From contig JAGVMA010000074.1 of the NCBI GenBank assembly GCA_020054095.1, positions 1 to 64,000 on the forward strand: DNA of 64,000 bases, written 5' to 3'. Positions 26,374 to 36,171 of this stretch are shown here, piece after piece. Within the stretch, counting starts at the first letter, position 1. Each line of letters starts with the position of its first letter. The position numbers and the translations under genes are program-made. Below the pieces are notes generated by a model. The model had not been told where the DNA came from, did not search any database, and saw only the letters and a program-made list of their open reading frames with translations. Origin of the DNA: Bacteroidia bacterium (GTDB lineage Bacteria; Bacteroidota; Bacteroidia; JADZBD01).

Positions 26374-29202
26374 TTATTTACTCAAATACAAATTTCGCTC
26401 GCCATACACTTGCTGAAAAAATTCATCTTCTAAGTTTTCGATAAAGTAAATGGCTTCGCCCGTTGATTTCATTTCGGGGCCAAGTTCTTTATTCACATCC
26501 TGAAATTTATTGAACGAGAAAACGGGTACTTTAATTGCATAACCGTTTTTCTTTGGGCTGAATTTAAAATCTTTCACTTTCTTTTCGCCCAGCATAAGTT
26601 TGGTGGCATAGTTTACATACGGTTCGTCATAAGCTTTGGCTATAAAAGGCACTGTGCGCGATGCGCGTGGGTTTGCTTCTATTACATACACCACTTCATC
26701 TTTTATGGCAAATTGAATGTTTATTAATCCTTTTACTTGCATTGCCTTGGCGATTTTTTTAGTGATATCTTCAATTTGTTTTATCACGTTATCGCTCAAG
26801 TCGAATGGCGGTAAAACTGCATTGCTATCGCCACTGTGTATGCCGGCAGGTTCAATGTGTTCCATAATTCCTATTATGTAGCTGTCATCGCCATCGCAAA
26901 TTGCATCGGCTTCGACTTCTATTGCTTTATCAAGGAAATGGTCTAACAAAACTTTATTGCCCGGAATATCTTTAAGCATATTCACCACATGGGTTTCTAA
27001 TTCTTGTTCGTTAATCACAATTTTCATTCCTTGTCCGCCAAGCACATAAGATGGGCGAACCAAAAGCGGAAAACCTAATTCGCGCGAAAGTTTTACGGCT
27101 TGTTCGGCATCCTCTATTACACCAAATTTTGGGTACGGAATTTTTAAATCGCGAAGCAGTGTTGAAAAACTGCCGCGGTCTTCGGCCAAATCGAGCGACT
27201 TAAAACTTGTGCCAATAATTTTAATACCGTACTTATCCATTTTTTCGGCAAGTTTTAAAGCCGTTTGCCCACCGAGCTGAACAATTACACCTTCGGGTTT
27301 TTCGTGTAAAATAATATCATAGATGTGCTCCCAGAAAACGGGTTCGAAATAAAGTTTATCCGAAATATCAAAATCGGTAGAAACCGTTTCGGGGTTACAG
27401 TTTATCATAATTGTTTCATAACCACATTCTTTTGCGGCAAGCACACCGTGCACACAACTGTAATCAAACTCGATGCCTTGCCCAATGCGATTGGGACCCG
27501 AGCCAAGCACTACAATTTTCTTTTTATTTGATGGTGTGCTTTCGTTTTCATCTTCAAAAGTAGAGTAATAGTAAGGCGTTTTTGCAGCGAATTCGGCAGC
27601 ACAGGTATCTACTAATTTAAACACACGCTTAATGCCCATTTCGTTTCGCTTCGTAAATACTTGGCTTTCCAGGCAGCGGAGTAAATGCGCTATTTGCCTG
27701 TCGGCAAATCCTTTTCGCTTTGCTTCGCGCAATAATTCTTTTGGAATAGTATCGAGTGTGTGTTTTTCAATTTCGTTTTCGAGCACTACTAATTCTTCTA
27801 ATTGATTTAAAAACCACGAATCAATTTTTGTTAATTTTTTTATGGTGCTGAAGGGTATGCCTAATTTAAAAGCATCGTAAATATGGAATAGGCGATTCCA
27901 TGATGGGCGTTCCAAACTATCTAAAATTTGTTTTTGGTCGGCTAATCCTTTCCCATCGGCTCCTAAGCCGTTGCGTTTTATTTCTAAACTCTGACAAGCT
28001 TTTTGCAACGCCTCCTGAAAGCTGCGGCCTATGCCCATCGCTTCGCCCACCGATTTCATTTGCAAGCCCAAGTGCCTGTCTGTTCCTTTAAATTTATCGA
28101 AATTCCAGCGTGGTACTTTTACTATCACATAATCAATAGATGGTTCAAAATAAGCCGATGTAGATTTTGTGATTTGATTTTTTATCTCATCTAAATGATA
28201 ACCAATGGCAAGTTTGGCTGCAATTTTTGCAATGGGATAACCGGTGGCTTTACTTGCTAATGCAGAAGAACGCGACACGCGCGGATTAATTTCTATAACA
28301 ATGATTTGGTTTTCGTCATTTGGGTTAACCGAAAACTGGATGTTACATCCTCCGGCAAACTGCCCAATTCCATTCATACATTTAATGGCGAGGTCGCGCA
28401 TTTTTTGGTAGCAGGTGTCGCTCAGTGTCATGGCGGGTGCTACGGTTATACTATCGCCCGTGTGTATTCCCATCGGGTCGAAGTTTTCGATAGAGCAAAT
28501 TATTATTACGTTACCGCCAGCATCGCGCAAAAGTTCAAGTTCATATTCTTTCCAGCCAACTATGCTTTGCTCTACCAGCACTTCGTGCACGGGCGATGCA
28601 TGTAAGCCGCGTGTGAGCAGGGCATCAAATTCTTCTTTTGTATTTACAAAACCACCGCCTGTGCCACCCAATGTAAATGATGGGCGAATTACGAGCGGGA
28701 AGCCAATTTCTTGAGCAATTTCTTTTCCTTCTAAAAAACTGGTGGCGGTGCGGCCTTTACAAACTCCTGCTCCCAAGCCAATCATGCAAAGGCGAAATTT
28801 TTCACGGTCTTCGGTAGTGTGAATAGCATCTGTATTTACGCCCACCATTTTCACATTGTACTTTTTCCAAATTCCGGCTTTTTCACATTCAATAGCAAGG
28901 TTAAGTGCGGTTTGTCCGCCCATTGTTGGCAGTACCGCATCTATGCGATGTTCTCCTTTGTGATTTTCTAATATTTCAATTATTGATTTTTTTGTAATCG
29001 GTTTCAGGTAAATATTATCGGCAGTAACTTTATCAGTCATAATAGTTGCCGGATTGCTATTGATGAGCGAAACGGTAATGCCTTCTTCTTTTAGAGATCG
29101 GCTGGCTTGCGAGCCTGAATAATCAAATTCACAAGCTTGACCAATTACAATGGGGCCGCTACCTATTATTAATATGTGTTTTATACTGTTGTCTTTTGGC
29201 AT
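26374..29202 (-). CDS. carB: Carbamoyl-phosphate synthase large subunit, lacking the allosteric domain
   Basis: Makes carbamoyl phosphate for arginine and pyrimidine synthesis, together with CarA (not in the window). Two ATP-grasp halves are clear: the first begins at [20 protein letters not shown] (residue ~10), the second at [20 protein letters not shown] (~563), each with its ATP- and Mg-binding motifs (for example [20 protein letters not shown] and [20 protein letters not shown]). At 942 aa it stops just after [10 protein letters not shown], whereas E. coli CarB (1073 aa) continues with a ~130-residue allosteric (MGS-like) domain. The ending is clean, so this is a lineage form rather than damage. 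A candidate attenuator lies upstream. Confidence 0.96.
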   Translation of the reverse strand: MPKDNSIKHILIIGSGPIVIGQACEFDYSGSQASRSLKEEGITVSLINSNPATIMTDKVTADNIYLKPITKKSIIEILENHKGEHRIDAVLPTMGGQTALNLAIECEKAGIWKKYNVKMVGVNTDAIHTTEDREKFRLCMIGLGAGVCKGRTATSFLEGKEIAQEIGFPLVIRPSFTLGGTGGGFVNTKEEFDALLTRGLHASPVHEVLVEQSIVGWKEYELELLRDAGGNVIIICSIENFDPMGIHTGDSITVAPAMTLSDTCYQKMRDLAIKCMNGIGQFAGGCNIQFSVNPNDENQIIVIEINPRVSRSSALASKATGYPIAKIAAKLAIGYHLDEIKNQITKSTSAYFEPSIDYVIVKVPRWNFDKFKGTDRHLGLQMKSVGEAMGIGRSFQEALQKACQSLEIKRNGLGADGKGLADQKQILDSLERPSWNRLFHIYDAFKLGIPFSTIKKLTKIDSWFLNQLEELVVLENEIEKHTLDTIPKELLREAKRKGFADRQIAHLLRCLESQVFTKRNEMGIKRVFKLVDTCAAEFAAKTPYYYSTFEDENESTPSNKKKIVVLGSGPNRIGQGIEFDYSCVHGVLAAKECGYETIMINCNPETVSTDFDISDKLYFEPVFWEHIYDIILHEKPEGVIVQLGGQTALKLAEKMDKYGIKIIGTSFKSLDLAEDRGSFSTLLRDLKIPYPKFGVIEDAEQAVKLSRELGFPLLVRPSYVLGGQGMKIVINEQELETHVVNMLKDIPGNKVLLDHFLDKAIEVEADAICDGDDSYIIGIMEHIEPAGIHSGDSNAVLPPFDLSDNVIKQIEDITKKIAKAMQVKGLINIQFAIKDEVVYVIEANPRASRTVPFIAKAYDEPYVNYATKLMLGEKKVKDFKFSPKKNGYAIKVPVFSFNKFQDVNKELGPEMKSTGEAIYFIENLEDEFFQQVYGERNLYLSK

Positions 29203-29232
29203 TTTTTGTTTTTTTTTGTTTGAGTATGGTCA

Positions 29233-29266
29233 AAAAAAATCCTCCATTTGTGGTGGAGGATTTTTT
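29233..29266 (-). terminator. Terminator hairpin between carB and the upstream glycosyltransferase
   Basis: Stem ATCCTCCA (29239-29246) with TGGAGGAT (29254-29261) and a 7-nt loop, flanked by A-runs and T-runs on both sides, so it can work in either direction. On the minus strand 8 Ts follow. It lies 30 nt before the carB ATG and downstream of a candidate carB promoter, so it may be an attenuator as well as the end of the glycosyltransferase transcript. Confidence 0.85.
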
Positions 29267-29288
29267 AGCGGACGATTATTTTCTTCAT
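29265..29288 (-). CDS. Candidate leader peptide of carB (MKKIIVR)
   Basis: A 7-codon frame with ATG at 29286-29288 and TAA at 29265-29267. It begins 9 nt after a perfect -7 box and stops exactly at the base of the terminator hairpin. The last sense codon is CGC (Arg), arginine being an end product of the pathway; two Ile codons and a Val codon precede it. The layout promoter - short ORF - terminator - carB is that of a transcription attenuator. One Arg codon is weak evidence, and no alternative antiterminator pairing was found by eye. Confidence 0.35.
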   Translation of the reverse strand: MKKIIVR

Positions 29289-29297
29289 TTCAAGGTG

Positions 29298-29305
29298 CAA
29301 ATATA
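29298..29305 (-). promoter_or_regulatory. -7 box upstream of the carB leader
   Basis: Minus-strand TATATTTG matches TAnnTTTG exactly, 95 nt before the carB ATG. It is the only exact match found in the 29203-29364 interval. No TTG at the expected -33 distance (one lies 10 nt upstream, too close). Confidence 0.4.
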
Positions 29306-29364
29306 TAGTATAGTGCAAAACGTGCTAATTAAAGTATTAACAAGTTTTCAATAAGTGCAGAAAG

Positions 29365-30570
29365 CTATTTGTTGTTGATTAATTGACTGTAAAATTGGCT
29401 AAGCCGATTACAGATATCGGCATTGCTATACTTTGTGGCTGCAAGTTCTCGGGCATTTTTGCCCACTGTTTTACAATGCTCGTTATCATTTAATAGTTGA
29501 GTAACAGCATCGGCAAATTGCTGAGGTGTATCTGCAATTAAAATATCGTGGTTATTGGTGTACTCAATTCCTTCGGCAGCTATAGTGGTAGCAATTATAG
29601 TTTTGCCCATAGCCATGCCTTCTATAATTTTTATGCGCATACCGCCACCCGAAAGCAACGGAACTATCATCAAATTTTTGGAATGTATGTATCCATGTGC
29701 ATCTGCTACTTCACCGTCAATAATAATATTTGTGGCGTTTAAGTTTTTTAGCCAAGCGGGCATGTGGCGGCCTGCAAGGTGTAGTTTTAAATTTGTGTTT
29801 TGTTTCTGCACAACGGGCCACACATCGTTTATCAGCCATTTAACGCCTTCTTCGTTAGGCATCCAGTTCATGGCGCCTAAATGAAAAACGGTATTTACTT
29901 CCGGAGAATTAGTTGCGGTTCTGTAATCATTTATGTTAATACCAAACGGAAAACTGAGTGTCGGCACATTACAACCCATGCTTTTGAAAACATTGGCATC
30001 GGCTTGTGTAATGCATATAATAGCATCGTAACGGTTAAGCATTTGCAACTCGTAATTTTTTAAGCGCAATGCAAGCAAGTTAAAATACCATCGTTTTAAT
30101 GGATTACTAACCGCTTTAGCCATTCGTTTCCAAATCATAAACTCTACATTTTGCGAACGCAAAACTATTTTTGCATTGCTATGTTTTCTTATTGTGGCCA
30201 AATACGGGGTGGCGTAAAGCGTTTCTAAATGAACAATATCAAACTTGTTTGCTTTTAGCAGTTTTTTTAATTCTCCCTCAAAACTTGCAGAAAAAAAACG
30301 GCTTATGTTGTACGATTTTGATGAGAATAAATTGGCAAAAGCTTGCAATGGCTTTACTCTTGTGTCAATAAAAACCGATTGATAATTTGTTTTTTTTCGA
30401 TAATCTGCATCTATTTCTTCGGTGGGTGTATTGTGTTTATGTGTTTTAATTGCCATCACGGTTACATCGTTTTCGGCCTTAATAAGGCCTTCGGTTAAAA
30501 CGTGCATGGCTTGTGTACCGCCATCGGTTGGCGGAAACGGAATTTTACTACAGAGTTGTAAAATTTTCAT
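29365..30570 (-). CDS. Glycosyltransferase, GT4 family
   Basis: A 401-residue GT-B glycosyltransferase. N-terminus MKILQLCSKIPFPPTDGGTQ with a Gly-rich loop; FDIVHLETLYATPYL near residue 112. The donor-binding half has VFHLGAMNWMPNEEGVKWL (~227), LHLAGRHMP (~262) and the family Glu region LLSGGGMRIKIIEGMAMGK (~307). The motif FHLGAMNWMPN is typical of cell-surface polysaccharide GT4 enzymes. Monocistronic between a terminator and a divergent sugar-nucleotide reductase, which points to surface glycan synthesis. Specificity unknown. Confidence 0.88.
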   Translation of the reverse strand: MKILQLCSKIPFPPTDGGTQAMHVLTEGLIKAENDVTVMAIKTHKHNTPTEEIDADYRKKTNYQSVFIDTRVKPLQAFANLFSSKSYNISRFFSASFEGELKKLLKANKFDIVHLETLYATPYLATIRKHSNAKIVLRSQNVEFMIWKRMAKAVSNPLKRWYFNLLALRLKNYELQMLNRYDAIICITQADANVFKSMGCNVPTLSFPFGININDYRTATNSPEVNTVFHLGAMNWMPNEEGVKWLINDVWPVVQKQNTNLKLHLAGRHMPAWLKNLNATNIIIDGEVADAHGYIHSKNLMIVPLLSGGGMRIKIIEGMAMGKTIIATTIAAEGIEYTNNHDILIADTPQQFADAVTQLLNDNEHCKTVGKNARELAATKYSNADICNRLSQFYSQLINNK

Positions 30571-30631
30571 AGCAGAGAACGAAGGTAAAATTTTATCTGT
30601 TTAATTCTGATTATGTATTTTAGCGCACGCA

Positions 30632-31600
30632 ATGGCAGAACTAAAAAAATATTTGATAACCGGCTTTTCGGGTTTTGTAAGTCATCATTTTTTAGATTAT
30701 TTGGAGCAAAACAAAATGCAAGCCGAAATAGTGGGTGTGGATACAAATGCGCCCGACTTTGATTTTAATGTTTACAATCATTTAAACTGCAGTTTCAAGA
30801 AAATTGATTTACTCGATAAAACACAGGTAGAAAATATTTTTGCAGATTTTGCTCCTGATTATGTTTTGCACTTGGCATCATATAGCAGTGTGGCTTTTAG
30901 CTGGCAACATCCGGTTGAGAGTTTTGCGAACAATACCAATATTTTTCTCAACCTGATTGAAACTATTCGCCTGAAAAAAATAAACTGCCGCGTTCTTTCG
31001 GTTGGTTCATCAGAAGAGTATGGTAATGTGGCAGCAGCCGATTTGCCTTTGAAAGAAAACATGCATCCCAAGCCGCTTAGTCCTTATGCTGTAGCTCGCG
31101 TGTCGCAGGAAATGTTATCTAAAATTTATGTTGATGGATATGGAATGGATATTGTGTTAACACGCTCTTTTAACCACATTGGTCCGCGCCAAAAACCGGT
31201 TTTTGTTATTCCATCGTTTGCAAAGCAATTGGTGGAGATGAAAAAAAACAATGCCGCAGAAAATATTTTAACCACAGGCGATACTTCAATTGTTCGCGAT
31301 TTTGTGGACGTGCGAGATGTGGTGCACGCATATCATTTGCTTTTTAATAAAGGCATAAAAGGCGAAGTTTATAATATTTGCTCCGGAACAGGTACATCGC
31401 TTAATGGTATAATTGATGCCATGTCGGCAATGCTAGAAATTAAAGTTGAGAAGCAATTAAATTCCTCGCTCGTTAGGCCAAACGATAATAAGATTATTAT
31501 TGGCGATAGCTCTAAAATTAAAAGCCACACTTTGTGGCAGCCATCTTATAATTTGCAAAATAGTTTGGCTGATATTATTTCTTGCTTCGTAAAAAGATAA
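30632..31600 (+). CDS. NAD-dependent epimerase/dehydratase, GDP-6-deoxy-mannose reductase-like
   Basis: A 322-residue extended short-chain dehydrogenase closest in pattern to GDP-mannose 4,6-dehydratase / GDP-6-deoxy-D-mannose reductase (RMD): SVGSSEEYG (~124), SPYAVARVSQEML (~150), RSFNHIGPRQKP (~179) and IVRDFVDVRDVV (~224). Two features depart from the textbook: the nucleotide loop reads GFSGFVS (last Gly is Ser17) and the catalytic YxxxK reads Tyr152-AVA-Arg156. The rest is intact. It probably makes a deoxy-hexose nucleotide for the neighbouring glycosyltransferase. A -7-like box (TATTTTAG) lies 8 nt before the ATG. Confidence 0.82.
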   Translation: MAELKKYLITGFSGFVSHHFLDYLEQNKMQAEIVGVDTNAPDFDFNVYNHLNCSFKKIDLLDKTQVENIFADFAPDYVLHLASYSSVAFSWQHPVESFANNTNIFLNLIETIRLKKINCRVLSVGSSEEYGNVAAADLPLKENMHPKPLSPYAVARVSQEMLSKIYVDGYGMDIVLTRSFNHIGPRQKPVFVIPSFAKQLVEMKKNNAAENILTTGDTSIVRDFVDVRDVVHAYHLLFNKGIKGEVYNICSGTGTSLNGIIDAMSAMLEIKVEKQLNSSLVRPNDNKIIIGDSSKIKSHTLWQPSYNLQNSLADIISCFVKR

Positions 31601-31695
31601 ACAAAGTTTATCAATTGTTATGTTTTTGAGATTTCATTAACATTTTTCGACTAAATCCACCAAAAATCCGACAAAAAGTCTTTTTCGTAAATCTT

Positions 31696-31721
31696 AATTA
31701 TTTCTGTATACAGAAATAATT
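31696..31721. promoter_or_regulatory. Perfect 26-bp palindrome upstream of the T9SS protein gene
   Basis: Each 13-nt half (AATTATTTCTGTA) is the exact reverse complement of the other, with no spacer, centred between 31708 and 31709. It lies 34 nt before the ATG of the giant surface protein and overlaps its expected -33 to -7 region. It may be an operator for a dimeric regulator; a terminator is less likely because the stem has no loop. Confidence 0.55.
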
Positions 31722-31754
31722 TTAATTTAGCAGCCATTATCCAACCCCTTGATT

Positions 31755-34700
31755 ATGAGAAAAATAATTACTCATTTTTTTGTTTTTTCGTCTTTAATTT
31801 CTTGTCAATTATTTGCACAAGCGAACTTCAATAGCAATACCGCTGCGGGTAATTGGAGTCTGAATACCAGTTGGACTTTAGTATCTGGAACAGATGCTGA
31901 TGGTGTGCCTGATGCAAATGATAATGTTACCATTTTAACCGGTCATCAGGTAAATATAAACATAAACGCAGCGTGTAATAACTTAATTCAAAACGGAACC
32001 GGACTTATTAATTTTAACACTAACAGTTGTACACTTGCAGTGGGGGGGAATTATACCCTTAATGGAAGCGATGGAACTTCGGGTGGTGGTGCAACGAGGG
32101 TAATGACAGTTGCCGGTAATTTGATAGTATCAGCTACAGCAACAGCAGCCGATATAATAGGCATAGATTTTACAGTATCGGGAACGAGCGCCATTGACGG
32201 AGCTTTTATTATTGCGGGTGTAAACGGAGTAAAAACATTTACAGGCGATGTTACTATTGGAAGCTCTGGATCATTTACTATTTCTGTTGTCGAAACGGTA
32301 ACAATGTCAAGTAATTTAACTATTAACTCTACCACAGCAGCTTTAACATACAGTGCGGCAGGCACAATTAACCTTGCCGGAAATTTTAATAATACAGGAA
32401 CAGTTAATTTTAATGCTGTCGGAGCTACTCTTGCCGTTACGGGCACACTTACTACAAACAGCGGAAGTGTGATTACAGGAACAGCCACAGGGATTTTAAC
32501 TGTTGGTGGCACTGCTACCGTTTCTGCAGGAGGAACAAGCACTTGGGGTAGAGGCACGTTTACAATTACAGGTACAACTACCGTTAACGGAACACTTTTA
32601 TTCAACAACGCAACAGGAGCTAAAACATTTACAGGAAACGTAACATTCAATGGAGGAAGTGCATTAACTTACAATGCAAGCCCTACGCTTACTTTATCAA
32701 ATAATTTAATAATTAATGGAGCAGTAACAATTAGCGGAACCACCACAGGAGTAATGAATGTGAATGGAACTATGACCGTTTCGGCCGGTGCGACTTTAAC
32801 TTATAGCGACCAAACCATTTCGGTTACAGGTTTAACTTCTATTAACGGAACCATTGCATTCACTAACAACCAGGGTGGAAAAACATTTTCTTCTGTAACA
32901 ATTGCTGCAACAGGCAATTGGAATTGTGGTGCTGCCGATGAAGCATTTTCATTTTCGGGTACATTAACTAATAATGGAACTTTCACGGCAAGTGCTACAT
33001 CGGCAGCAGCCAGTAATTATTCTTTTACAGGAACAACTTCATCAATAGTTGGTACATACACTATTCCTAACCTTTCGGTTACAGGCGGTGCAGCAGTGCT
33101 TACCAATAACGGAACATTAAATATTACAAACAACCTTTCTGGCTCGGGCACATTTGTGCAGGCGGCAAATATGGTTTTAAACTATTCGTCAACTGTTAAC
33201 AACATTAGCACAGCATTAACTTTCACTGCAACGGCAACCGGTAATACTGTAAACTATAATGGTGCAGGAGCGCAAACTATCCGCGGTGTTACTTATCATC
33301 ACCTGCGTGTAACCACAAGTGGAACGAAATTAATGGGTGGAGACATCATCATAAACGGAAACCTTACGGTAGAAAACACCGCAGTGTTGGATGCAGATGT
33401 AACCAATAATCGAAGAATTACATTACTTGGCAACTGGACAATAACAAGTACCAACTCCGATCCATTTCTTGAACAACAAGGCCGTGTAACATTTGCTGCC
33501 ACAAGCGGGACTCAAACTATTAGCAATCCGCTTGTTGCCGGAGAAACATTTTACGATGTTTATTTTCAGTCATCATCGGTAACAAACCCTGCTTACAGTA
33601 CAAGCGTTAATATTAATACATCGGCTATTACCTATGCTACGGGCGTATTGCAGATGAATAACAATGACCTTGCCTTAACCATGTCTGGTGTTAATTCTAC
33701 ATTCACAGCCGGAAGCATTTTAACCACAGGTAATAATACAGCTTTTACTGTTACTGATGCATCTGTATTACGAAGAGTAGATTTTGATGGAACCCAGTTT
33801 GGCGATGCCACATTTGGCTTTACTACCAATGTAACAGCCAATGATATTTATTTCGATGGCTCGGATTTTTACGGTACCGAAAATTTTACAAAAACAGGTA
33901 CTGGAATTAACGATTGTGCAGGAGGATGTGTGTTTAATGGCACTTGCTCATTTACAACTATACCCGGTGGTGACAGATGGAGAATGGGACATGTCAACCC
34001 CGATATATTTTACAATGCTTCTTTTATCCATGATGGGATCGGCAATTTTATTATTGGCAGACAAACAAACGGAAACGAATTTTATGGCACAACAACTATA
34101 ACGTCTACTACTGCCGGTGGTTTTTTTATTACCCGTAACAATGGCACGGCAGGAGCTTCTGCAACTTTTTACGGACCTCTAATAATTAATGTGAGCTTAA
34201 GCGGAAACGTAAACTTTTCTGAAGGTGGCAGTGCGTTTAACTATAACGTAACTTTTGATAACACCATTCAGTGTAATTCAACAGCAACATCTACCGGTGA
34301 TATCCGGTTCGGGAATGGCGCATTGGGAACTATTACGCTTACAACTAATGCTCAGTTTATTGCAGGTTCTGTTTTAGGACAAACACTTATTTTGATGCGT
34401 AACGTAACTCAAAACGGGACTAACACTCAAACAATTACCACAACAGGAGCTAACTCCTATGTTGATATTTCATCGGCCACATTGCCATGCACTTTTGCCG
34501 GCCCGTTCACAGTTACTACAAAACGATTGATATCTACATCAGCAACTTACAATAACAATTGCTCATTTATCATCAGCGATACTATGCAGGTGCGTAACAA
34601 TACTTTTGCCGGATTAACCAATACAATTAATTTTTCGGGTACTGTAAACAGCATCGGAAATGGAGGAAACACCTTTACCAATTCATCGGGCAATACAACA

Positions 34701-36167
34701 ATCACTAATTCTAATACAGCCATTTTAAGTTTCGGCCAATTTGCTACCGATAATTTTGATGGTAATGTAACATTTGTGCAAACGGGCACCGGAGCTTTGC
34801 AGCCGGCTAATAATGCAACAACTCCAAGCACTTTTGCACGTAATGTATCCACCACCGGCAGCACAGCAACTATCACATTTGCCCGAGCACGTTTTGATGG
34901 AAGCACCACTCAAACACTGTCTGGTCCTGCAGCATTTCCACCGGCATTTACCAATGTTCAAATTTCAAATACGAATACCGGAACGGGAATAAGCGTTACC
35001 GTTAACAATGTGAATTTTACAACCGGAACTGTAACCATGACCAGCGGAACTATAAATTTGAATGGTAACACATTATCAATTGGCACTGCTACTGCTACTG
35101 CCGGAACGCTTACGTACACTGCCGGCTATTTCTTTAACGGAACATTACGCAGATGGTTTGCTGCTGCAAGTATGACAATAGCCAGTGCTCGCGGACATTT
35201 CCCTATGGGAACCAGCAATAATCACTATCGCCCGGTGTGGCTTGCTTATACTGCTAATTTATCTAACGGTGGTACTATAAGTGTAACTCATAACCCAACT
35301 TACCCGGCATGGTACAATGGCATTACTGCATATAACGATGCAAGCTGGGGAAATACGGTGATTGCAGTTTCAAACTCTAACTGGACAATTGCTACCGGAA
35401 ACAGTTTGGCATTTAATGGCTCCACTGCCCAGTTGCGCTTTGGCGGACAAGGTTTTGATGCATTTGTTTTAACCGATATTAATGCATCCCTTTTAACTTC
35501 TACTGTTGGTACCTTTAGCGCTTCTACAAGTGTAAACACACCGCTTGAAGTAAACCGCACAGGTTTATCAAGTGCCAATGTAAATAACACATGGACAATA
35601 GGAACGCGCAACATAGTAGCATCACCGCTGCCAATTTCGCTGCTTAGTTTTAATGCAGTGCCGCAAGGCGATATAGTGAATGTAACTTGGAGCACTGCCA
35701 CCGAAACTAATAACGACTTTTTTACCGTAGAGCGTAGTGCCGATGGAATAAACTTTTCTGCTCTAACAAAAGTTGATGGTGCCGGTAACAGCAATCAGAT
35801 TTTAAATTATAACGTGAATGATGAATTACCGCTTTCAGGTACATCTTATTATCGCTTAAAGCAAACCGATTTTGACGGAAATTTCACCTACTCGCAAATT
35901 GTTGCCGTTAATTTTAATGTATCAGCTAATCTGCTTGTTATTTTTCCTAACCCAGTTAGTGATGATTTAATTTTCGTCAATAACATTGATGCGAATGATG
36001 TGTTAATCGTTACTATTTACGATGCGTCTGGCAAGGAAATACTTGCTGAAACTAACTTTGCTGCAAAACCATACTTAAACATAGCAAGCTGCAGCGAAGG
36101 TTTTTATTTAGTAAAACTAGTACTTGTTAATGGTAAAGTGCTAAATGGCAAATTTGTAAAAAACTAA
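31755..36167 (+). CDS. Giant repetitive surface protein with T9SS type A sorting domain
   Basis: About 1470 residues. Signal peptide (MRKIITHFFVFSSLISCQLFAQ), then ~1200 residues of Thr/Ser/Asn/Gly-rich beta-solenoid-like sequence with loose repeats such as KTFTGDVTIG, KTFTGNVTFN and KTFSSVTIAA. Near residue 1300 is a fibronectin-like module (LPISLLSFNAV ... TNNDFFTVERSADG ... YYRLKQTDFDG), typical of T9SS cargo. The last ~80 residues are a type A sorting domain (IFPNPVSDDL ... GFYLVKLVLVNGKVLNGKFV). It is exported by the Por secretion system and anchored on or released from the surface, probably as an adhesin. ATG 31755 is chosen over TTG 31749 because the signal peptide starts there. Confidence 0.9.
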   Translation: MRKIITHFFVFSSLISCQLFAQANFNSNTAAGNWSLNTSWTLVSGTDADGVPDANDNVTILTGHQVNININAACNNLIQNGTGLINFNTNSCTLAVGGNYTLNGSDGTSGGGATRVMTVAGNLIVSATATAADIIGIDFTVSGTSAIDGAFIIAGVNGVKTFTGDVTIGSSGSFTISVVETVTMSSNLTINSTTAALTYSAAGTINLAGNFNNTGTVNFNAVGATLAVTGTLTTNSGSVITGTATGILTVGGTATVSAGGTSTWGRGTFTITGTTTVNGTLLFNNATGAKTFTGNVTFNGGSALTYNASPTLTLSNNLIINGAVTISGTTTGVMNVNGTMTVSAGATLTYSDQTISVTGLTSINGTIAFTNNQGGKTFSSVTIAATGNWNCGAADEAFSFSGTLTNNGTFTASATSAAASNYSFTGTTSSIVGTYTIPNLSVTGGAAVLTNNGTLNITNNLSGSGTFVQAANMVLNYSSTVNNISTALTFTATATGNTVNYNGAGAQTIRGVTYHHLRVTTSGTKLMGGDIIINGNLTVENTAVLDADVTNNRRITLLGNWTITSTNSDPFLEQQGRVTFAATSGTQTISNPLVAGETFYDVYFQSSSVTNPAYSTSVNINTSAITYATGVLQMNNNDLALTMSGVNSTFTAGSILTTGNNTAFTVTDASVLRRVDFDGTQFGDATFGFTTNVTANDIYFDGSDFYGTENFTKTGTGINDCAGGCVFNGTCSFTTIPGGDRWRMGHVNPDIFYNASFIHDGIGNFIIGRQTNGNEFYGTTTITSTTAGGFFITRNNGTAGASATFYGPLIINVSLSGNVNFSEGGSAFNYNVTFDNTIQCNSTATSTGDIRFGNGALGTITLTTNAQFIAGSVLGQTLILMRNVTQNGTNTQTITTTGANSYVDISSATLPCTFAGPFTVTTKRLISTSATYNNNCSFIISDTMQVRNNTFAGLTNTINFSGTVNSIGNGGNTFTNSSGNTTITNSNTAILSFGQFATDNFDGNVTFVQTGTGALQPANNATTPSTFARNVSTTGSTATITFARARFDGSTTQTLSGPAAFPPAFTNVQISNTNTGTGISVTVNNVNFTTGTVTMTSGTINLNGNTLSIGTATATAGTLTYTAGYFFNGTLRRWFAAASMTIASARGHFPMGTSNNHYRPVWLAYTANLSNGGTISVTHNPTYPAWYNGITAYNDASWGNTVIAVSNSNWTIATGNSLAFNGSTAQLRFGGQGFDAFVLTDINASLLTSTVGTFSASTSVNTPLEVNRTGLSSANVNNTWTIGTRNIVASPLPISLLSFNAVPQGDIVNVTWSTATETNNDFFTVERSADGINFSALTKVDGAGNSNQILNYNVNDELPLSGTSYYRLKQTDFDGNFTYSQIVAVNFNVSANLLVIFPNPVSDDLIFVNNIDANDVLIVTIYDASGKEILAETNFAAKPYLNIASCSEGFYLVKLVLVNGKVLNGKFVKN

Positions 36168-36171
36168 AAAA

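Noticed and set aside
32051-32650. Long open frame (199 codons) on the minus strand inside the T9SS protein gene; similar ones at 34547-34909 and 35300-35794
   Set aside because: Val/Pro-rich shadow translations of a Thr/Asn/Gly-rich gene. No start context or recognisable domain, and the plus-strand frame has a signal peptide and a sorting domain.
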